Assembly: GCA_015143295.1 (NCBI GenBank)
Contig: CM026559.1
Location: forward strand, 20,102,826 to 20,166,825
DNA: 64,000 bases
Direction: 5' to 3'
From: Tetracentron sinense
Lineage: Eukaryota > Streptophyta > Magnoliopsida > Trochodendrales > Trochodendraceae
The notes under the pieces are model-generated. The model ran no database searches. It was not told the DNA's origin and saw only the letters and a program-made list of their open reading frames with translations. A program made the position numbers and the translations under genes. Positions 11,071 through 22,953 of this stretch are shown here, in pieces (within the stretch, counting starts at the first letter, position 1; every line of letters starts with the position of its first letter).

Positions 11071-11441
11071 TTAGCCCCCTGTCTGAGATAGCATTATAAT
11101 GTTTTCAAAGACACGTCTTCGCTTTCATGCTTGAAAATTTTCAAAATGAAATTTTCGCCTTTTAAATGAAGCATTTAATGCATGCGCTTTTTGAGGTTTG
11201 ACTCATGTCAATTTATGACATTTGATTTGCCAACTTCATTGAATGCACATGACCATTGGTCATGATGACTGACGACGCATCAGTCACCAAACACTTTTCG
11301 TATTCCGACGTTTCGTCTCCCGCCTTTTGCCTATTTATTTTGGGTTTTAGGCTCATTTTCATTCACCTCTTCTCATTTACTTTTCCTCTCTTTCTTAATC
11401 TCTCCCATCTTTTAAGGACTTTTCCCTTTTATTCCACTTCG

Positions 11442-14400
11442 ATGGCGCCGCACGGGAGATTGGGAGATATTGGAGACTCATTTTTTATAGATGCTCAGCA
11501 GATACACTCAGACTCAAGCACCCCTCCTGATGGATGGTGCTTATTACGGGAAGAACTTTCTGATTACACTACGAGCCCTCCTTCAACCATAGGTGTTCCT
11601 CGGTTCAAAGTGTCTAGAGGCGACTTTCTCCCTATGAAACCTATTTTTCGATCTCACTCAGGGCCTTCTGGAGATTGGGAAGGATGGGTACATGATATGT
11701 TGAGTGATGATGAATTCGTCGAGCTCCTCAAGGATGCCGGAGTGAAAGAGGCAGTTGAAATGACTTCTTCATTCCAAATAAGGAGAGATCAAGACGCCTT
11801 GAAGCAACTCATTTATAGGTGGAACAATTCCACACATACTTTCATCACACCCTGGGGTGAAATTGCACCTTCATTGGAAGATTTAGCAGCATTGCTGCAG
11901 TTGGAAGTTTTTGAAGAACATGTCATAGCCGCCATCAACTACAATGATCCAACTATGATGGAGTGTACAGAAGCATTGACATCCGCATTAAAGGCGTCTA
12001 CTAAAAAGTCGATGAAGAGAGCTAACTTCAACGGTTGGGTTCGTTATTTTTGGAGAGAACAAACCTCTAAGAAGAAGGGAGTTGTGACTTCACAACCATC
12101 AGTCTTTGGGGCAGGGATGCACAGTCCTTTCAGGCGAGAAGCTTTAATTGCTATGTGGTTATCAAGGTATATCTTCCCAGCCTACCCATATGAGAAGATC
12201 CAAGAACGCCTCTTTGGGTGCGCCTCCAGAATTGCTAATGGCACAAGATATTCTTTAGCTTCTCTATTCTCAGGTAATCTCTACCATAACCTTGATTTGT
12301 TTCATAGAGACTTGGTCAAGTCCAAGGGAGAATGCCCCATCGAGACCTTTGCGTGTGCATCCTTCCTTCAGATGTGGTTATGGGAAAGGGTTCCAGGGTA
12401 TGCGCCTTCGCCTTCATCTTTGGTTCAACTTTCCATAAAGAAAGGGAGCCCAGAAAAATTATTCCCCAGAGGTCTCCGGTGGTCGAATGTCAAACCAAAG
12501 AAAAATGTCAAGCTTTTTCATTCCCTTGATAAGGGATTTTTTACTTTCCGCCCATACACTCAGACCCCAGAAGGCGCAATCCTCTGGATTTCTACATACC
12601 AGAGGATTCTTTCGAGCAAATTGAATTTTCAGGTCATATCACACCACAAGACCTTAACTTCTTTGCCATTACTACTGATAGTGTCTTGATGGTTATAAAT
12701 GAGTCGGATTTCACATCGGTCACTTACAATCCAAGCCGCTTTTAGAGGCAGTTTGGTTTTGACCAGGGAGTCCCTTTGTTGAACGTTCGTATTTATCCTC
12801 CGTCGGCCGCAGGCAGAATGTATTTGACAAGTCGATGGCACGAGAATTTGTGTCCTCACTTAGAGTCTTTCCTCATGACCCATGCTAACCGAGAAGGGAG
12901 ATATACTCCAGCTATGAAGGAGTATTGGGCCAAATCAATTGCGTCTTTTCAAGACTTTATTAATTCTCCTTCTTCTATCGAGGCTTTGCTTGAGGAGCCT
13001 AGTCCGCCGTTAAAGGGGCAAAAGAAGACAGGAAAGGGAACTCCGAAGAAGACTACTGTTGGAAGTCCTAAGAGAAAATTAATACCAGTTTCCAGGAAGG
13101 TGGCTCCTCCAGCAAAGAGGAGTAAGAAAGTAAAACTCTACGCCTTTAACTTCCATTCCTTTATGCCTTTGACTCGAAATCCCTCTTACTTCATTTTTAT
13201 CTTCTCAAACAAATGCGAGAAACTTTGGAAGAAAAAACAGAAGATTTCTTAACATCATCTTCTAAGGAAGTTGAAGAAAATACTGATGAAGAGGAAGAGA
13301 CTGAAGCAATATATATAAGTAAAAATGAAGGGGATAATGAATCATCTTCCTCAACTGGGGAAGAGTCAGAGGCGTCAAAGGGATCTTTTATCATGCGCCC
13401 TCAAAAGAAGGCCCCTAGTACTCCTGTTCACGTAGGGTCAGAGACGAGAGAAGAAGCCCCCAGAACTCCCATTCATGACATCACCCGTATCTCGGCTTTC
13501 TTTGATGGGATTCCCAGTCACTCCCTTAATGGGGTTTTGAGAAATGATCCGGAGCTTCACAGCGGAGCTGAGGTGATTGGCCAGCCCTTGTGTATTCCCA
13601 TTGATTCTCTCTCCAGGATCGTGGGTGAAAATATCACTGGTCTTGAAGAAGATATAGCCATACTGAGAAGTGAATTTGGTGATTTCAAAGAATCTACTCA
13701 GGCAGCGCCTTCTACAAGTGACCCGCTTTTGATTATAGTGTCTTTATCGCCTTTTTAGTCAAGTGTTCATGCGCCTTTACCTTCAGTACTATCGATTGTT
13801 GTGCCCCAGATACCTTCAGTAGCCTCTTCACCTTTAGTAGCTTCTTGTCTTCCTCCTTCAAGACCTCTTTTAGTACATTAGGGTTCAACTTCGGCAGCTG
13901 TTCAAAGAGGTGAATGGAGCTCGGCTACCCCTTCTACTACAGCTTTGATTAGGGATTATAAAGTCAAGACAAAGTTAGCGCCTTTTGGTCAGTTGATTTT
14001 TGATAATTATGACGACATCCTCGATGGCTGTTCTGTCCAGGCGCATTACTTCTGTTCTATCTTCTTGAAATCCATTTGCAAGGTTCTCCTATCCATGCAT
14101 CAGAAATCTTTGACTGAAATTTCTCCAGTCAATCTGAGGCATTGGAGAATAATTTTAGAAGATGCTTATGCTATAGCCGTGGAAATTGAGTGGTTGCTGG
14201 TGCGCTTTGATGAACTTTTCATTGCCTAAGAGTTCCGAGGAAGGTTAATAGCAGCTGAGCAGGAAGAAAAGGAGCATATGACAACATTGGGAATACTGGT
14301 AGAGACTGAGAACGATGTTACTCAGAGAATAAAACAAGCTGAAATAGAGTTGAAAGCGGCTCAGGCTAAACTCTATTCTTTGGAAGAAGAACAACAAATT

Positions 14401-14535
14401 CTGGCTAAGAATCATGAGGAGTTGGAAGAAGTAATAGTAAAGGCGCAAGAAAAATTGGCGCCTCTTCAAGAAGAAGGTAAGGCAATTGAGCATTTTCTCG
14501 CCGGTGGACTCATAAATGACTTGTTCAAAAAATAG
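11442..14535 (+). pseudogene. Plant mobile domain (PMD) gene carried antisense in the Tat element
   Basis: The frame beginning MAPHGRLGDIGDSFF, at a start codon with G at +4, encodes a plant mobile domain. Readable landmarks include TFITPWGEIAPSLEDLAALL, which matches the family's conserved core, then the W-rich NGWVRYFWRE region. Downstream lie a basic, proline/lysine-rich stretch, an acidic serine-rich stretch and a C-terminal coiled coil (about 14280-14535, rich in E, K, Q, L). A TATA-like CTATTTATT near 11328 could serve as promoter. PMD proteins are linked to transposon silencing in plants, and PMD frames also occur inside retroelements. It runs opposite to gag-pol. The PMD part is open; the rest is interrupted or spliced, so it is treated here as part of a fossil. 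Confidence 0.75.
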
Positions 14536-14649
14536 CATTATGTATCTCTTCCTTTTTTTTTTTGAACAACTACTTGTAAATGACAACATTTTGAGAAATG
14601 CAAAGAAGATCTTTTTTTCTTTTTTTATGGATTATACAATTTTAGCCAT

Positions 14650-15650
14650 TTCTCATTAATAAGATCATACAAAATAGTATCATCAGGCTTCTCAAGTCTA
14701 TAATATCCGCTTTCCATTGCTTCTCGAATAATATAGGGTCATTCCCAATTTGGTACAAACTTAGAGGTAGATATTCCATTTCTAATATGTAAAGCTGCAC
14801 GAATAACAAAGTCGCCTTCGTTGAATAGTCGAAGTCGGACCATCTTATCATACGCCTTCGTTATTCGCCTTTGGTAGTTGGTCATCTGTTCCTTCGCTTT
14901 CATGCGCCTTTCCTCAACGACTTCTACTTCATTTACCTTAGGTATTATGTTGCTCTCAATTTCTGATTCATCATTGAGTATCAATCTTGCTGAAGGGATA
15001 GCTATCTCGACTGGTAGGGTTGCCTCTACTCTATAGACTAAAGAGTATGGTGATACTCCTGTTGCTGTTCGATGTGATGTTCGATAAGCCCATAATGTCA
15101 TCATAAATTTTTGTGACCATTTCTTATGTTCGCCTTCCACCATTGTTTTCAATATTTTGAGCAAAGTTTTATTTGTAACTTCTGCTTGTCCATTTCCCTT
15201 CGGATAATATGGTGTGGATCTAACATGCTTTATATGATATTTTTTCAGTAACTCTCGAACATTACTATTAACAAAAGGTGTACCATTATCTGTTATTACC
15301 CTGTTTGGAATTCCAAACCGACAAATAATGTTTTCTTTAATGAAATTAGCTACTGCGCCTCCAGTAGCCTGCTTCATGGGTACAGCCTCTACCCATTTGG
15401 TGTAATACTCAGTAGCTGCAATAATCCATATGTTTTTCTCTGAAGGCGGACTTATGGATCTTATAAGATCAAGTCCCCATGTGTGGAAAGGCCATAGTGT
15501 ACTGATCTATTGAAGTGTTAATGCTGGAACATGAATAAGATCGCCTTGAATTTGACATTGATGGCAAGTTTGTACAAACCTAGCTGAATCCGACTCCATG
15601 GTGGGCCAATAATATCCGAGTGGATGTATAACTTCTTTTGTCCTTAATGA
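14650..15650 (-). pseudogene. Integrase region of the Tat element
   Basis: Rve-type integrase core. Readable landmarks are GIPNRVITDNGTPF, YYPKGNGQAEVTNKTLL and a downstream WAYRTSHRTATGVSPYSLVY block, all standard for Ty3/gypsy integrases. It inserts element cDNA into the genome. Part of the broken element. Confidence 0.85.
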
Positions 15651-15849
15651 CTTCCACATCCGCCACCATGGACTTCGAAAAGCACTGTTTCAACTTCTTG
15701 TTGGCTTAAACATCTTAACAGAGTGCCTTCTATCCCTTTTCTAAAAAGATCATCCTGTTGTAGGAAGAACCTCTGTGCCTTTCTCTGCAGTCGAGATGCA
15801 TCTTTTTTGTTCAGTGGCAATTCTCCATTTTTTATGTATTCGATATAAG

Positions 15850-16670
15850 GTTATCTCCAATCCCCCCCATCTTTTATGAGATGACATTCAATAGGATCAG
15901 GAAGCGACTGACACCTAGGACAATCTCTTTGTAAATTGTTAGAATCAGCAATCATATTTGGCCAATAAAGTCCAAATATCTGCAATCGTCTAAAGAGTGG
16001 CACTGAAAGATCTTGACCACAAACCTTGTCGTGTATTTCTTTCAGTTGTCTTTTTGCTTCTTCTATTCCTATACATCTCATGAGGATTCCATCTGATGAG
16101 CGATAATACAACGTGTCATCCAAACGTAAGAAGCTTTTCAATGTTATTAGAGATTCAATCGAGCCGTCATTATCAAGTTGGGTTTCTATCTCTTTTCGCC
16201 AATCATTATCTTCAATAGGCTGAGGGCGCAATATTTCATTCCAGGTAACTGGGACTGTTCTTTTCATGACACTGATATCCTCGAAAACTAGTTTCGAGGT
16301 AAGGGTGGCTAAATCATCAACATGTTTATTACCGGAATGTCCTGTATGTTCGAATGTAATTTTTTCGAAACATTTTTCAAGTCGTTGCGCCGTTGCTCTA
16401 TACAAAGCAAGACCATGATCTTTGAGCGTGAAATCGTCATTCATCTGACCGATGACTAAATTGGAGTCGCCTTTGACTTTCAATTTTTGAACCCCTATTT
16501 CTTTGGCCATTGTTAACCTAATAAGAAATGCTTCATATTCCGCGGTGTTGTTTGAGAAATTAAAGTCTAGTTTGAAAGATAATGAGGTAATTTCATCGTC
16601 TGGTGTTTGCAAAACTATTCCGGCCCCACCACCTTTGCTAGTTCTGGAGCCATCGAAGAACATAGTTCTT
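15850..16670 (-). pseudogene. Second RNase H-like domain and integrase zinc-binding region
   Basis: The frame reads MFFDGSRTSKGGGAGIVL, NNTAEYEAFL and KGDSNLVIGQM, the D-E-D pattern of an RNase H distinct from the one attached to reverse transcriptase. Its C-terminal part has CPRCQ after a GLYWPNM stretch, like the HHCC zinc finger before integrase. An additional RNase H is characteristic of Tat elements. Confidence 0.75.
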
Positions 16671-16739
16671 TCTTCTTCTAAATTGTTAATGAGAGCGACC
16701 TCAGGTAAAATTCTGGGGATTTCTTCTGTAACTTCCAGA

Positions 16740-18350
16740 TTATCTTACCCGGGAAAACCAGCTAGAAGATCTGCTACTGCCTGTCTTTTTATGGCTTGTA
16801 ACGTTTCACATTTTATATCAAATTCTGATAACATAAGGAGCCATTTGGTTGCTCGCCTTAATAGCACTGACTTTGTTAACAGGATTCTAATTGGATCTGA
16901 TTTAGTAAAACAATTACCTTGTGTGACAGGAGATAATGTCGAAACTTCTATGCGGCGTAAATGAGTAATAGACACATCTTTTCAATCCGCGGGTACTTTA
17001 GCTCTATGTTCCTCAATGCACGACTGATATAGTATATCAGTTGTTCCTTCCCTTCGTCATCGTCTTGAGCTAGTAATACGTTAATTGCATGATCTGTTGC
17101 TGCTAAATAAAGCTTTAATGTTTTTCCTGAATTAGGAGCGATCATTGTAACTGTTGAAGACAGAACTTGTTTGACCTTTTCAAAAGCTTCGTAGCACGCA
17201 GTCGTCCATTCATTTTTGGCTTCCTTTTTCAACAATTTTGAAAAAGGTTTTGTGATTTCTGCCAATCCGGGTATAAACCTTCGGATATAAGATATTCTTC
17301 CAAGAAAAATTTTGAGTTCCTTCAAGTTCCATGGTGGTGCTATCGTGAGTATCGCTTTTGTTTTTTCTAGGTCAACATTGATACCATGACGATGACCACT
17401 GAAACCAAGAAATTTTCCTGCTGATACTCCGAAGGCGCACCTCAAAGGATTCATTTTGAGTTGGTACTTTCGACACCTTTCAAACACTTTTTTCAAAATG
17501 GCCTCATGGTCGTTTCTTCTTTTTGATTTCACCACTAGGTCATCAACACAATCTTCTACTTCTTTATGAAACATATCGTGGAAGATTACAGTCATTGCCC
17601 TTTGATATGTTGCTCCACCATTCTTCAATCCAAACGGCATGACAGTATAATAGAAGTTTTCGAAAGGAGTTCGGAAAGCCGTTTTCTCCGCATCATTTGG
17701 TGACATCTTGATTTGGTTATATCCACTATAACCGTCCATAAAGGAGAATAACTCATGTCCTGCAGTTGCATCAATGAGCAAGTCCATATTTGGGAGGGGG
17801 AAGTCATCTTTTGGACATGCTTTATTCAGATCCTTGAAATCCACACAACACCGTATTTGGCCGTTTTTCTTCTTAATAGGGACTATGTTTGCGAGCCACG
17901 TCGGGTGTTGAATTTATTTAATGAAACCTGCTTCTAGTAATTTCTCAATCTCAACTTTGATTTGTTGCTCTATTTCTGGACGGGAATTTCATGGTGCTTG
18001 TTTGACTAGTATTGCATTTGGGTCGACATTAAGCTCATGCATTATTGGCACTTAAGCCAGGCATCTCATGATACGACCAAGCAAAACATCTTTATTATCA
18101 GCAAGAAGATTACATAATGATTTCTTTTCTTCAGGAGATAGTTTTGAGCTCAAAAACACGGGATGTTGGTCATCTTCATCTCCTAAGTTGATTTTTTCTA
18201 GATCTTCTTGGACTGCTTTCATGCCGTCTTGCATGCATTTTGGGGCATTAGAGACTTTAGTTATTTTTTCTTTCCATGTTCCACTAATAGCATCATTAGA
18301 AATTTCAGTTTTACTATTGGTGGTTGTGACCGTCATAATCGGTACGCCAT
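16740..18350 (-). pseudogene. Reverse transcriptase and RNase H region of the Tat element
   Basis: Landmarks: DFKDLNKACPKDDFPLPN, SFMDGYSGYNQIKM, FGLKNGGATYQRAM and a VDDLVVKS catalytic block, followed by the RNase H region with YLAATDHAINVLLAQ. These are diagnostic of Ty3/gypsy pol. Confidence 0.9.
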
Positions 18351-18499
18351 TCTCCCATCAGGCAACCTTACAGGGATCCACCTGCTTCGATTTGTTGATT
18401 TGTGATGATTGTTGGTGTATGTCCTTCCCGCGAGGATTCTTCGTGATCGCTTCATCCTCGGATCTTCGTTTACCAGTAGGTGTGAGGGGAATGCCTTAG

Positions 18500-19260
18500 G
18501 GAACAGATAGTGCCGTTTCACCTTCTGGTGCTAGCTCATCATAAACAGCGGCATCAGTGATATGAGCTTTAGATCTATCAAAAGGGACCATAGTGGCGGT
18601 AACTCGGTGTTCTTTTCCTCCCCAAATCCATTTGAGACATTGATGATAACTGGAGGGGAATACTTGGTGATGATGCAACTAAGGTCGGCCCAGAAGACAA
18701 TGATAATTCACCGATGCATCAAGCACATGAAAGCGAGTAGCACACCGTATAGCGCCCACCTAAAGGTCAATGTTAACATAACCCATTGTGCGCTGGCTGT
18801 GATTGCTAAAACCTGAAACATCAATAGATTGAGGAGTAATATGGTTTATAGGAAGGTTAATAGCTTTCACAGTAGAGAGGAGAAGTAAATTGATGGAGGA
18901 TCCAGAATCGATAAATACTCGTCGAATCGTAGTTCCATTCAGTGTAGCAATGACATACAATGGACGGTTGTGATCTGATCGAGGGGCCATCATATCAGCG
19001 TTGGTAAATGTAATGAAGGGCATAGGTGGGGTGGTTTTGGGATTTGAAGGTTTGCGGACAACACTATCAGCTTTAAAACATTCCTCACCATGTCGATCAA
19101 CAATTTTGGTAAAAGCATGAGCGAGATCATGGCGAGCTATGTCCGAAAAAGCCATATGATACATAAAATTTTGGACCGTAGGAAGAAGTAAGAAAGCGGC
19201 TTCTGCTGAAGGCGCAATAGTCTCATCCGTGTCGGCAGAATGTTCAACCATGGCTACCCG
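18500..19260 (-). pseudogene. Aspartic protease region of the Tat element
   Basis: The stretch RVFIDSGSSINLLLL has the D-S-G active site of a retropepsin, preceded by a LYVIATLNG-type strand. It would process the Gag-Pol polyprotein. Confidence 0.8.
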
Positions 19261-19269
19261 TTCGTTAGG

Positions 19270-20550
19270 TTTGTGAGTGGGTAAAGGATCAGTATGGACT
19301 GAGGAATTGCCATCAAGTAACTGTACTTCACCGGAGGTGACCTTCCTGTGAAAGAATCGTCGTAATGTCCAGCAATTACTAGTGGAGTGACTAGTGTTGC
19401 GATGGTAGATACAATAATTGAGACTCTTTTTATCCTCTGGGGTCGGGCGGCGTAACGGAGTGGGAGGGCAAATGACGCCATCTCAAAGCCATTCGTAAAA
19501 AATATCTTTAATGAATTCGATGTCAACGGGAAAACGGGGAGGTTCATCGACCTCCGAGGGAGCAACTTTGGATTTCCTTGGTGGTACAGCAGTAGATCTG
19601 GACCCTTTTTTGTCAGGATTAGCATCCGCCACCATTGATTGCGCCTTTGGAGGACAAGGTTCCCGACACCAAGTCCGTTCTTGCGACTTTACTGATTCAC
19701 TGGTGCGTCGAGTGGCTTGTTGAAGGCGGGAGAAATTTGTTATTCCGAGATTCTCTAAGTGAACTCGAAACTTCTTAAGCATGCCACTGATGCAAGTTTG
19801 AACCAAGGAATCCTTAGTAACAGGGTCGCGGCACTCAAAGGCGTGTTCGCGAAACCGTTTCACATAATCGATCAAACCTTCCGAAGGCTTTTGTCACTCC
19901 CGGCTAAGATTAATAAAAGAGATGCGGTCTTCAACTAGAAAAAATTTCTTAGCAAATGCCGTGACCATATCTTCCCAAGAGTGGATGGAATTGGGCACTA
20001 AATCAGTGTACCATTTATATGCACGGTCGGAGAGAAATTTGGAAAACTCTCGAAGACGTAATTCATGGTTAGAGGCGTGCATGCCTAAGGCATCGACAAA
20101 ACGTTTGATATGTTCTCTGGCGTTGCCGTCTTTGCCATTGTATTGAGAAAAGGTGGGAACCACATAGCCTTGGGGATATGGCTTTTGCAGGATATTCGTA
20201 GAGTACGGCAGGTTGGAATCAAAATGGAAATTCTCACTCACCGTTTGCTTCTGTCGTTCTAGAATGGCAGCGACATCAGCCGCAGTGACATAACTTTGCT
20301 TTGGAGTGTCACGGTTGTGTGTATCAGTCCGAGAGTTGCCACCTCGAATTTCATGGAGCAAAAGCAGCATCTGAGTTTGAGCTTCTAGAGCCTGGGCTTG
20401 GGCCTGAGCTTGGGATTGCTACAATGTTTAGAGCATAGGGGTCTTTACTGACATTAACTCGGTAGTCAAACCACCATTGGTAGGATTGGGGGTATCTTGG
20501 TTAGGGAGAGAGGAATCATTGATATTTCCTTCAGTGGATGCCATTGAATT
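19270..20550 (-). pseudogene. Gag region of the Tat element
   Basis: Contains a retrotransposon-gag motif near FSQYNGKDGNAREHIKRF and the conserved LSDRAYKWYTDLVPNSI segment, then a QTCISGM block. This is the capsid-type protein that packages element RNA. Confidence 0.8.
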
Positions 20551-20561
20551 TGCAAAATCAA

Positions 20562-20580
20562 GCCCAGTAGAGTCGCCAAA
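20562..20580 (-). other. Primer-binding site of the Tat element
   Basis: The minus strand reads TTTGGCGACTCTACTGGGC directly inside the 5' LTR. TGGCGACTC is a plausible tRNA-complementary start; I do not assign the tRNA with certainty. Confidence 0.6.
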
Positions 20581-21257
20581 TGTAACTAGATGAATTTTCT
20601 AACTTGATCACATGTCAATCTAAACCATAGAAAGCTATTCTGACCTATGGCAAAAGGGGAAAATGGCAAAGGAAATAAGGTCGAGAGCACACCAAGAATT
20701 CTGAGAGTACCGATGATTGGCCGCCCTTGGCCTTGTCGTAAATGACTCGTAGTGTGTTGTTGTCATGATGTCCCTTTTTAGTTGATAACCTTTCCTATTT
20801 ATAGGATTTTGACTTAGGACAGAATGATTGTCATTCTTTGTAACGGACACATTAAATATTTGTAACATTTTTGGGTATTTAATATAATAACGCCTTTGCA
20901 TTTATTTGTGCCAAAACAATCACACTTATTCCTCGGGTGCCTTACAGCGACTTGTTACTCATCAAAAGTTCTAGGTAAATTGGTGAAGGTGGCTCTGTTT
21001 TACACATGGTGGCACACTCTTCGACCAATGAACCTCTCACCCTCTAATCCTTAAGTCTCTTTTTTACTCTTTTATTATATGCGAACGTTATGGTAAAAGC
21101 ACATAAGTTCATAATTAAATGTATTAAAGCCAAAATATGGACAACGCAATTACCAATACAGGTTAAAGGCGCCTTGGAATGTATCGAGGGCGCGAAAGAA
21201 TATTTTCTCATGGATCTATTGGTCCATGTGTCTTTCTTGAAAAATCACCCATCAACA
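20581..21257 (-). repeat. 5' LTR of the Tat-lineage element
   Basis: A 677-bp direct repeat of 10369-11070 with matching TG...CA ends. The outer flank GGCGG pairs with GGTGG at the other end. Confidence 0.9.
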
Positions 21258-22300
21258 GGCGGTAGTTCGGAATATCATGTCAAAGCCAGCCCAAGTACTT
21301 GCTGTCAGTGTTCACAATTTTAGCAAAAATGATCTCTCAGAAAATACTACTTGGTTGACTGGAATATGATATGCATTCTAAAAGAGAGAGGTGGGATAAG
21401 AATTGGACTTATAAGATAAGAAACAAAACTATGTTAGGAGAATGGCTATGGATGTTTGGAGAAGAACAAGGTAACTTATGGAAAATCTTAATTTGTAGCA
21501 AATACATACAGAAGCCAGTATCGGGGGTTGGGATACCAAGGAAGTTTCAAATGGATGGTGGAAGCATATGGAAAGGTAGCAATCACATAAGTGTCTAAAA
21601 AGTGTGTAAAGCACCCGACTAAGTCCCTCGGGCGGTGCAGATCCCCCCTTATACTTATACTATACAACCGGGACAAATCTCAAAGGGTGGCCAACAAGGG
21701 GAAGGGACTCATAACTCAAGACCTTCTTGAGGCGTGGTCTTGGCCACTAGCCTAACCCGAGTTTGAGCGAAAATACACCATTGGTGCGAAAATACACCAT
21801 TGGTGCAAGCTTTTCTGAATATTCACGCAATGGCAACTAAGAAAGGAGCATCTGTGGGAACAGTGTTACACAACAACTTCAGATAAGGTGATTTGGATTT
21901 CCAAGTTCCAATGATCAGTGGGAAAAAGAATCCTAAGTAACCTTCTTATGGAAATCCTTGATCTGTATTCAACGAAATGTGTTTGGAAATCCCTCATCCC
22001 TTCTAAAGCGGCTTTCTTCTGTAAAATTCTCACTTATGTTTCCTCTGTAAAGCACAAGAGTAGTCTCTTCACTGTGTTTTGCACGTAGAAATCAACTGAT
22101 CAGGGGGTTCTTTTTAAGACCTTTCAGTTATGGGTCGGGGTATGAGACACCACCACTACTCATCAAATTCTTATTGGAGCTTTTGGAACTTGGCAGTTAT
22201 GTTGCACGGACTTATCTGGTTAGAGAGAATTTTCTTTTACACTCACTTTCTCCAAGATTTATATTTCTCTCTTGGTTACAGATAATTTCATCAATATTAG
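21258..22300 (+). pseudogene. LINE 3' portion, right part of the LINE split by the Tat element
   Basis: Continues the LINE reading interrupted at 10368: MSKPAQVLAVSVHNF, then NKTMLGEWLWMFGEEQG, LWKILICSKY, LNIHAMATKKGASVGTVL, VWKSLIPSKAAFFCKI and HGLIWLERIF. This is the order of the reverse-transcriptase thumb and zf-RVT C-terminal region of plant L1 elements. Several frameshifts and stops are present. A segment of about 200 bp near 21600-21800 does not match and looks inserted; it contains two copies of GCGAAAATACACCATTGGT. No poly(A) end was found. Confidence 0.7.
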
Positions 22301-22715
22301 ACTAGCTATAATTTCTACTGAAAACGAAAGTAAAATAGACATCCTCTATCGAAGGCTGGCTCTATGGGTGGTTTAGTTTTGCAAGCAATATGATAGAAGG
22401 TCGTCAGTATATCCCCAGCACTTTCAAGACAAAAGGCATTATAAATAAAAGGAAATAATGGAAAAACAGATCAGCTTTCCTATTCGGGCATCAATTCATG
22501 AACTGGTCCAAAATCTAAAGGAAATAATGAGAAAACAGATCCCTGGTTCCCCCATTTTTGTTTAAGATGCTGCTAGATCAGTGTACAATTAATAGATGGA
22601 GAAGGATACTAGGGTAACTCAGCTAAGATCTTCTAGTTCGTATATTTTAGAATTCCATGAAATTGATCATAGTTGATGCCATTAAACCTAACTCTAATGA
22701 TAACCGAACACTAAT
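22301..22715. other. No recognisable gene
   Basis: Unassigned DNA between a LINE remnant and a MITE. It contains a repeated AAAGGAAATAATG word and no coding signature. Confidence 0.5.
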
Positions 22716-22953
22716 GGGGCGTTTGGATTGGATTTTTTGGCCAAAAATCAATTCTGGTAAAATTGATTGTGTAGAAATTAGTGGTCAAATAATCATTTTT
22801 TCAAATAATAGTGTTCGAGGAATACGTAGTTGAGTCTCTCAACTTCGTATTCTCCGAACACTATTATTTGAACAATGATTATTTGATAGTGAATTTCTAC
22901 CCAATCAATTTTATCAGAATTGATTTTTGGCCAAGAAAATTCAATCCAAACAA
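22716..22953. mobile_element. Foldback MITE with near full-length inverted repeats
   Basis: GTTTGGATTGGATTTT at the left pairs with AAAATTCAATCCAAAC at the right. The two arms are about 113 bp each with roughly ten to fifteen mismatches, meeting at GAGTCTC. A transcript would fold into one long hairpin. The outer GGGGCGTTTGGATT resembles other plant MITE ends; the superfamily is uncertain because no clear target-site duplication is seen. Confidence 0.7.

Larger units (their letters stand above)
10369..21257 (-). mobile_element. Ty3/gypsy retrotransposon, Tat lineage, with antisense extra gene (broken)
   Basis: A 10.9-kb LTR element inserted in a LINE. Its LTRs (10369-11070 and 20581-21257) have TG...CA ends and are flanked by GGTGG and GGCGG, a 5-bp target-site duplication with one change. 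Order on the minus strand: 5' LTR, primer-binding site, gag, protease, reverse transcriptase, RNase H, a second RNase H-like domain, integrase, an oppositely oriented plant-mobile-domain gene, polypurine tract, 3' LTR. A second RNase H and extra ORFs between integrase and the 3' LTR are known features of the Tat lineage. The coding region is interrupted in many places, roughly ten. LTRs differ at about 50 of 677 aligned positions by hand count (~7.5%), suggesting several million years. Confidence 0.9.

Noticed and set aside
10423-11091. Frames of about 90 codons in the Tat LTRs, with a similar one at 20635
   Set aside because: They fall in LTR sequence that carries the element's promoter and has no known protein.
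18052-18521. Short frames on both strands between protease and reverse transcriptase of the Tat element
   Set aside because: Part of the decayed pol region of the element or antisense shadows, not separate genes.
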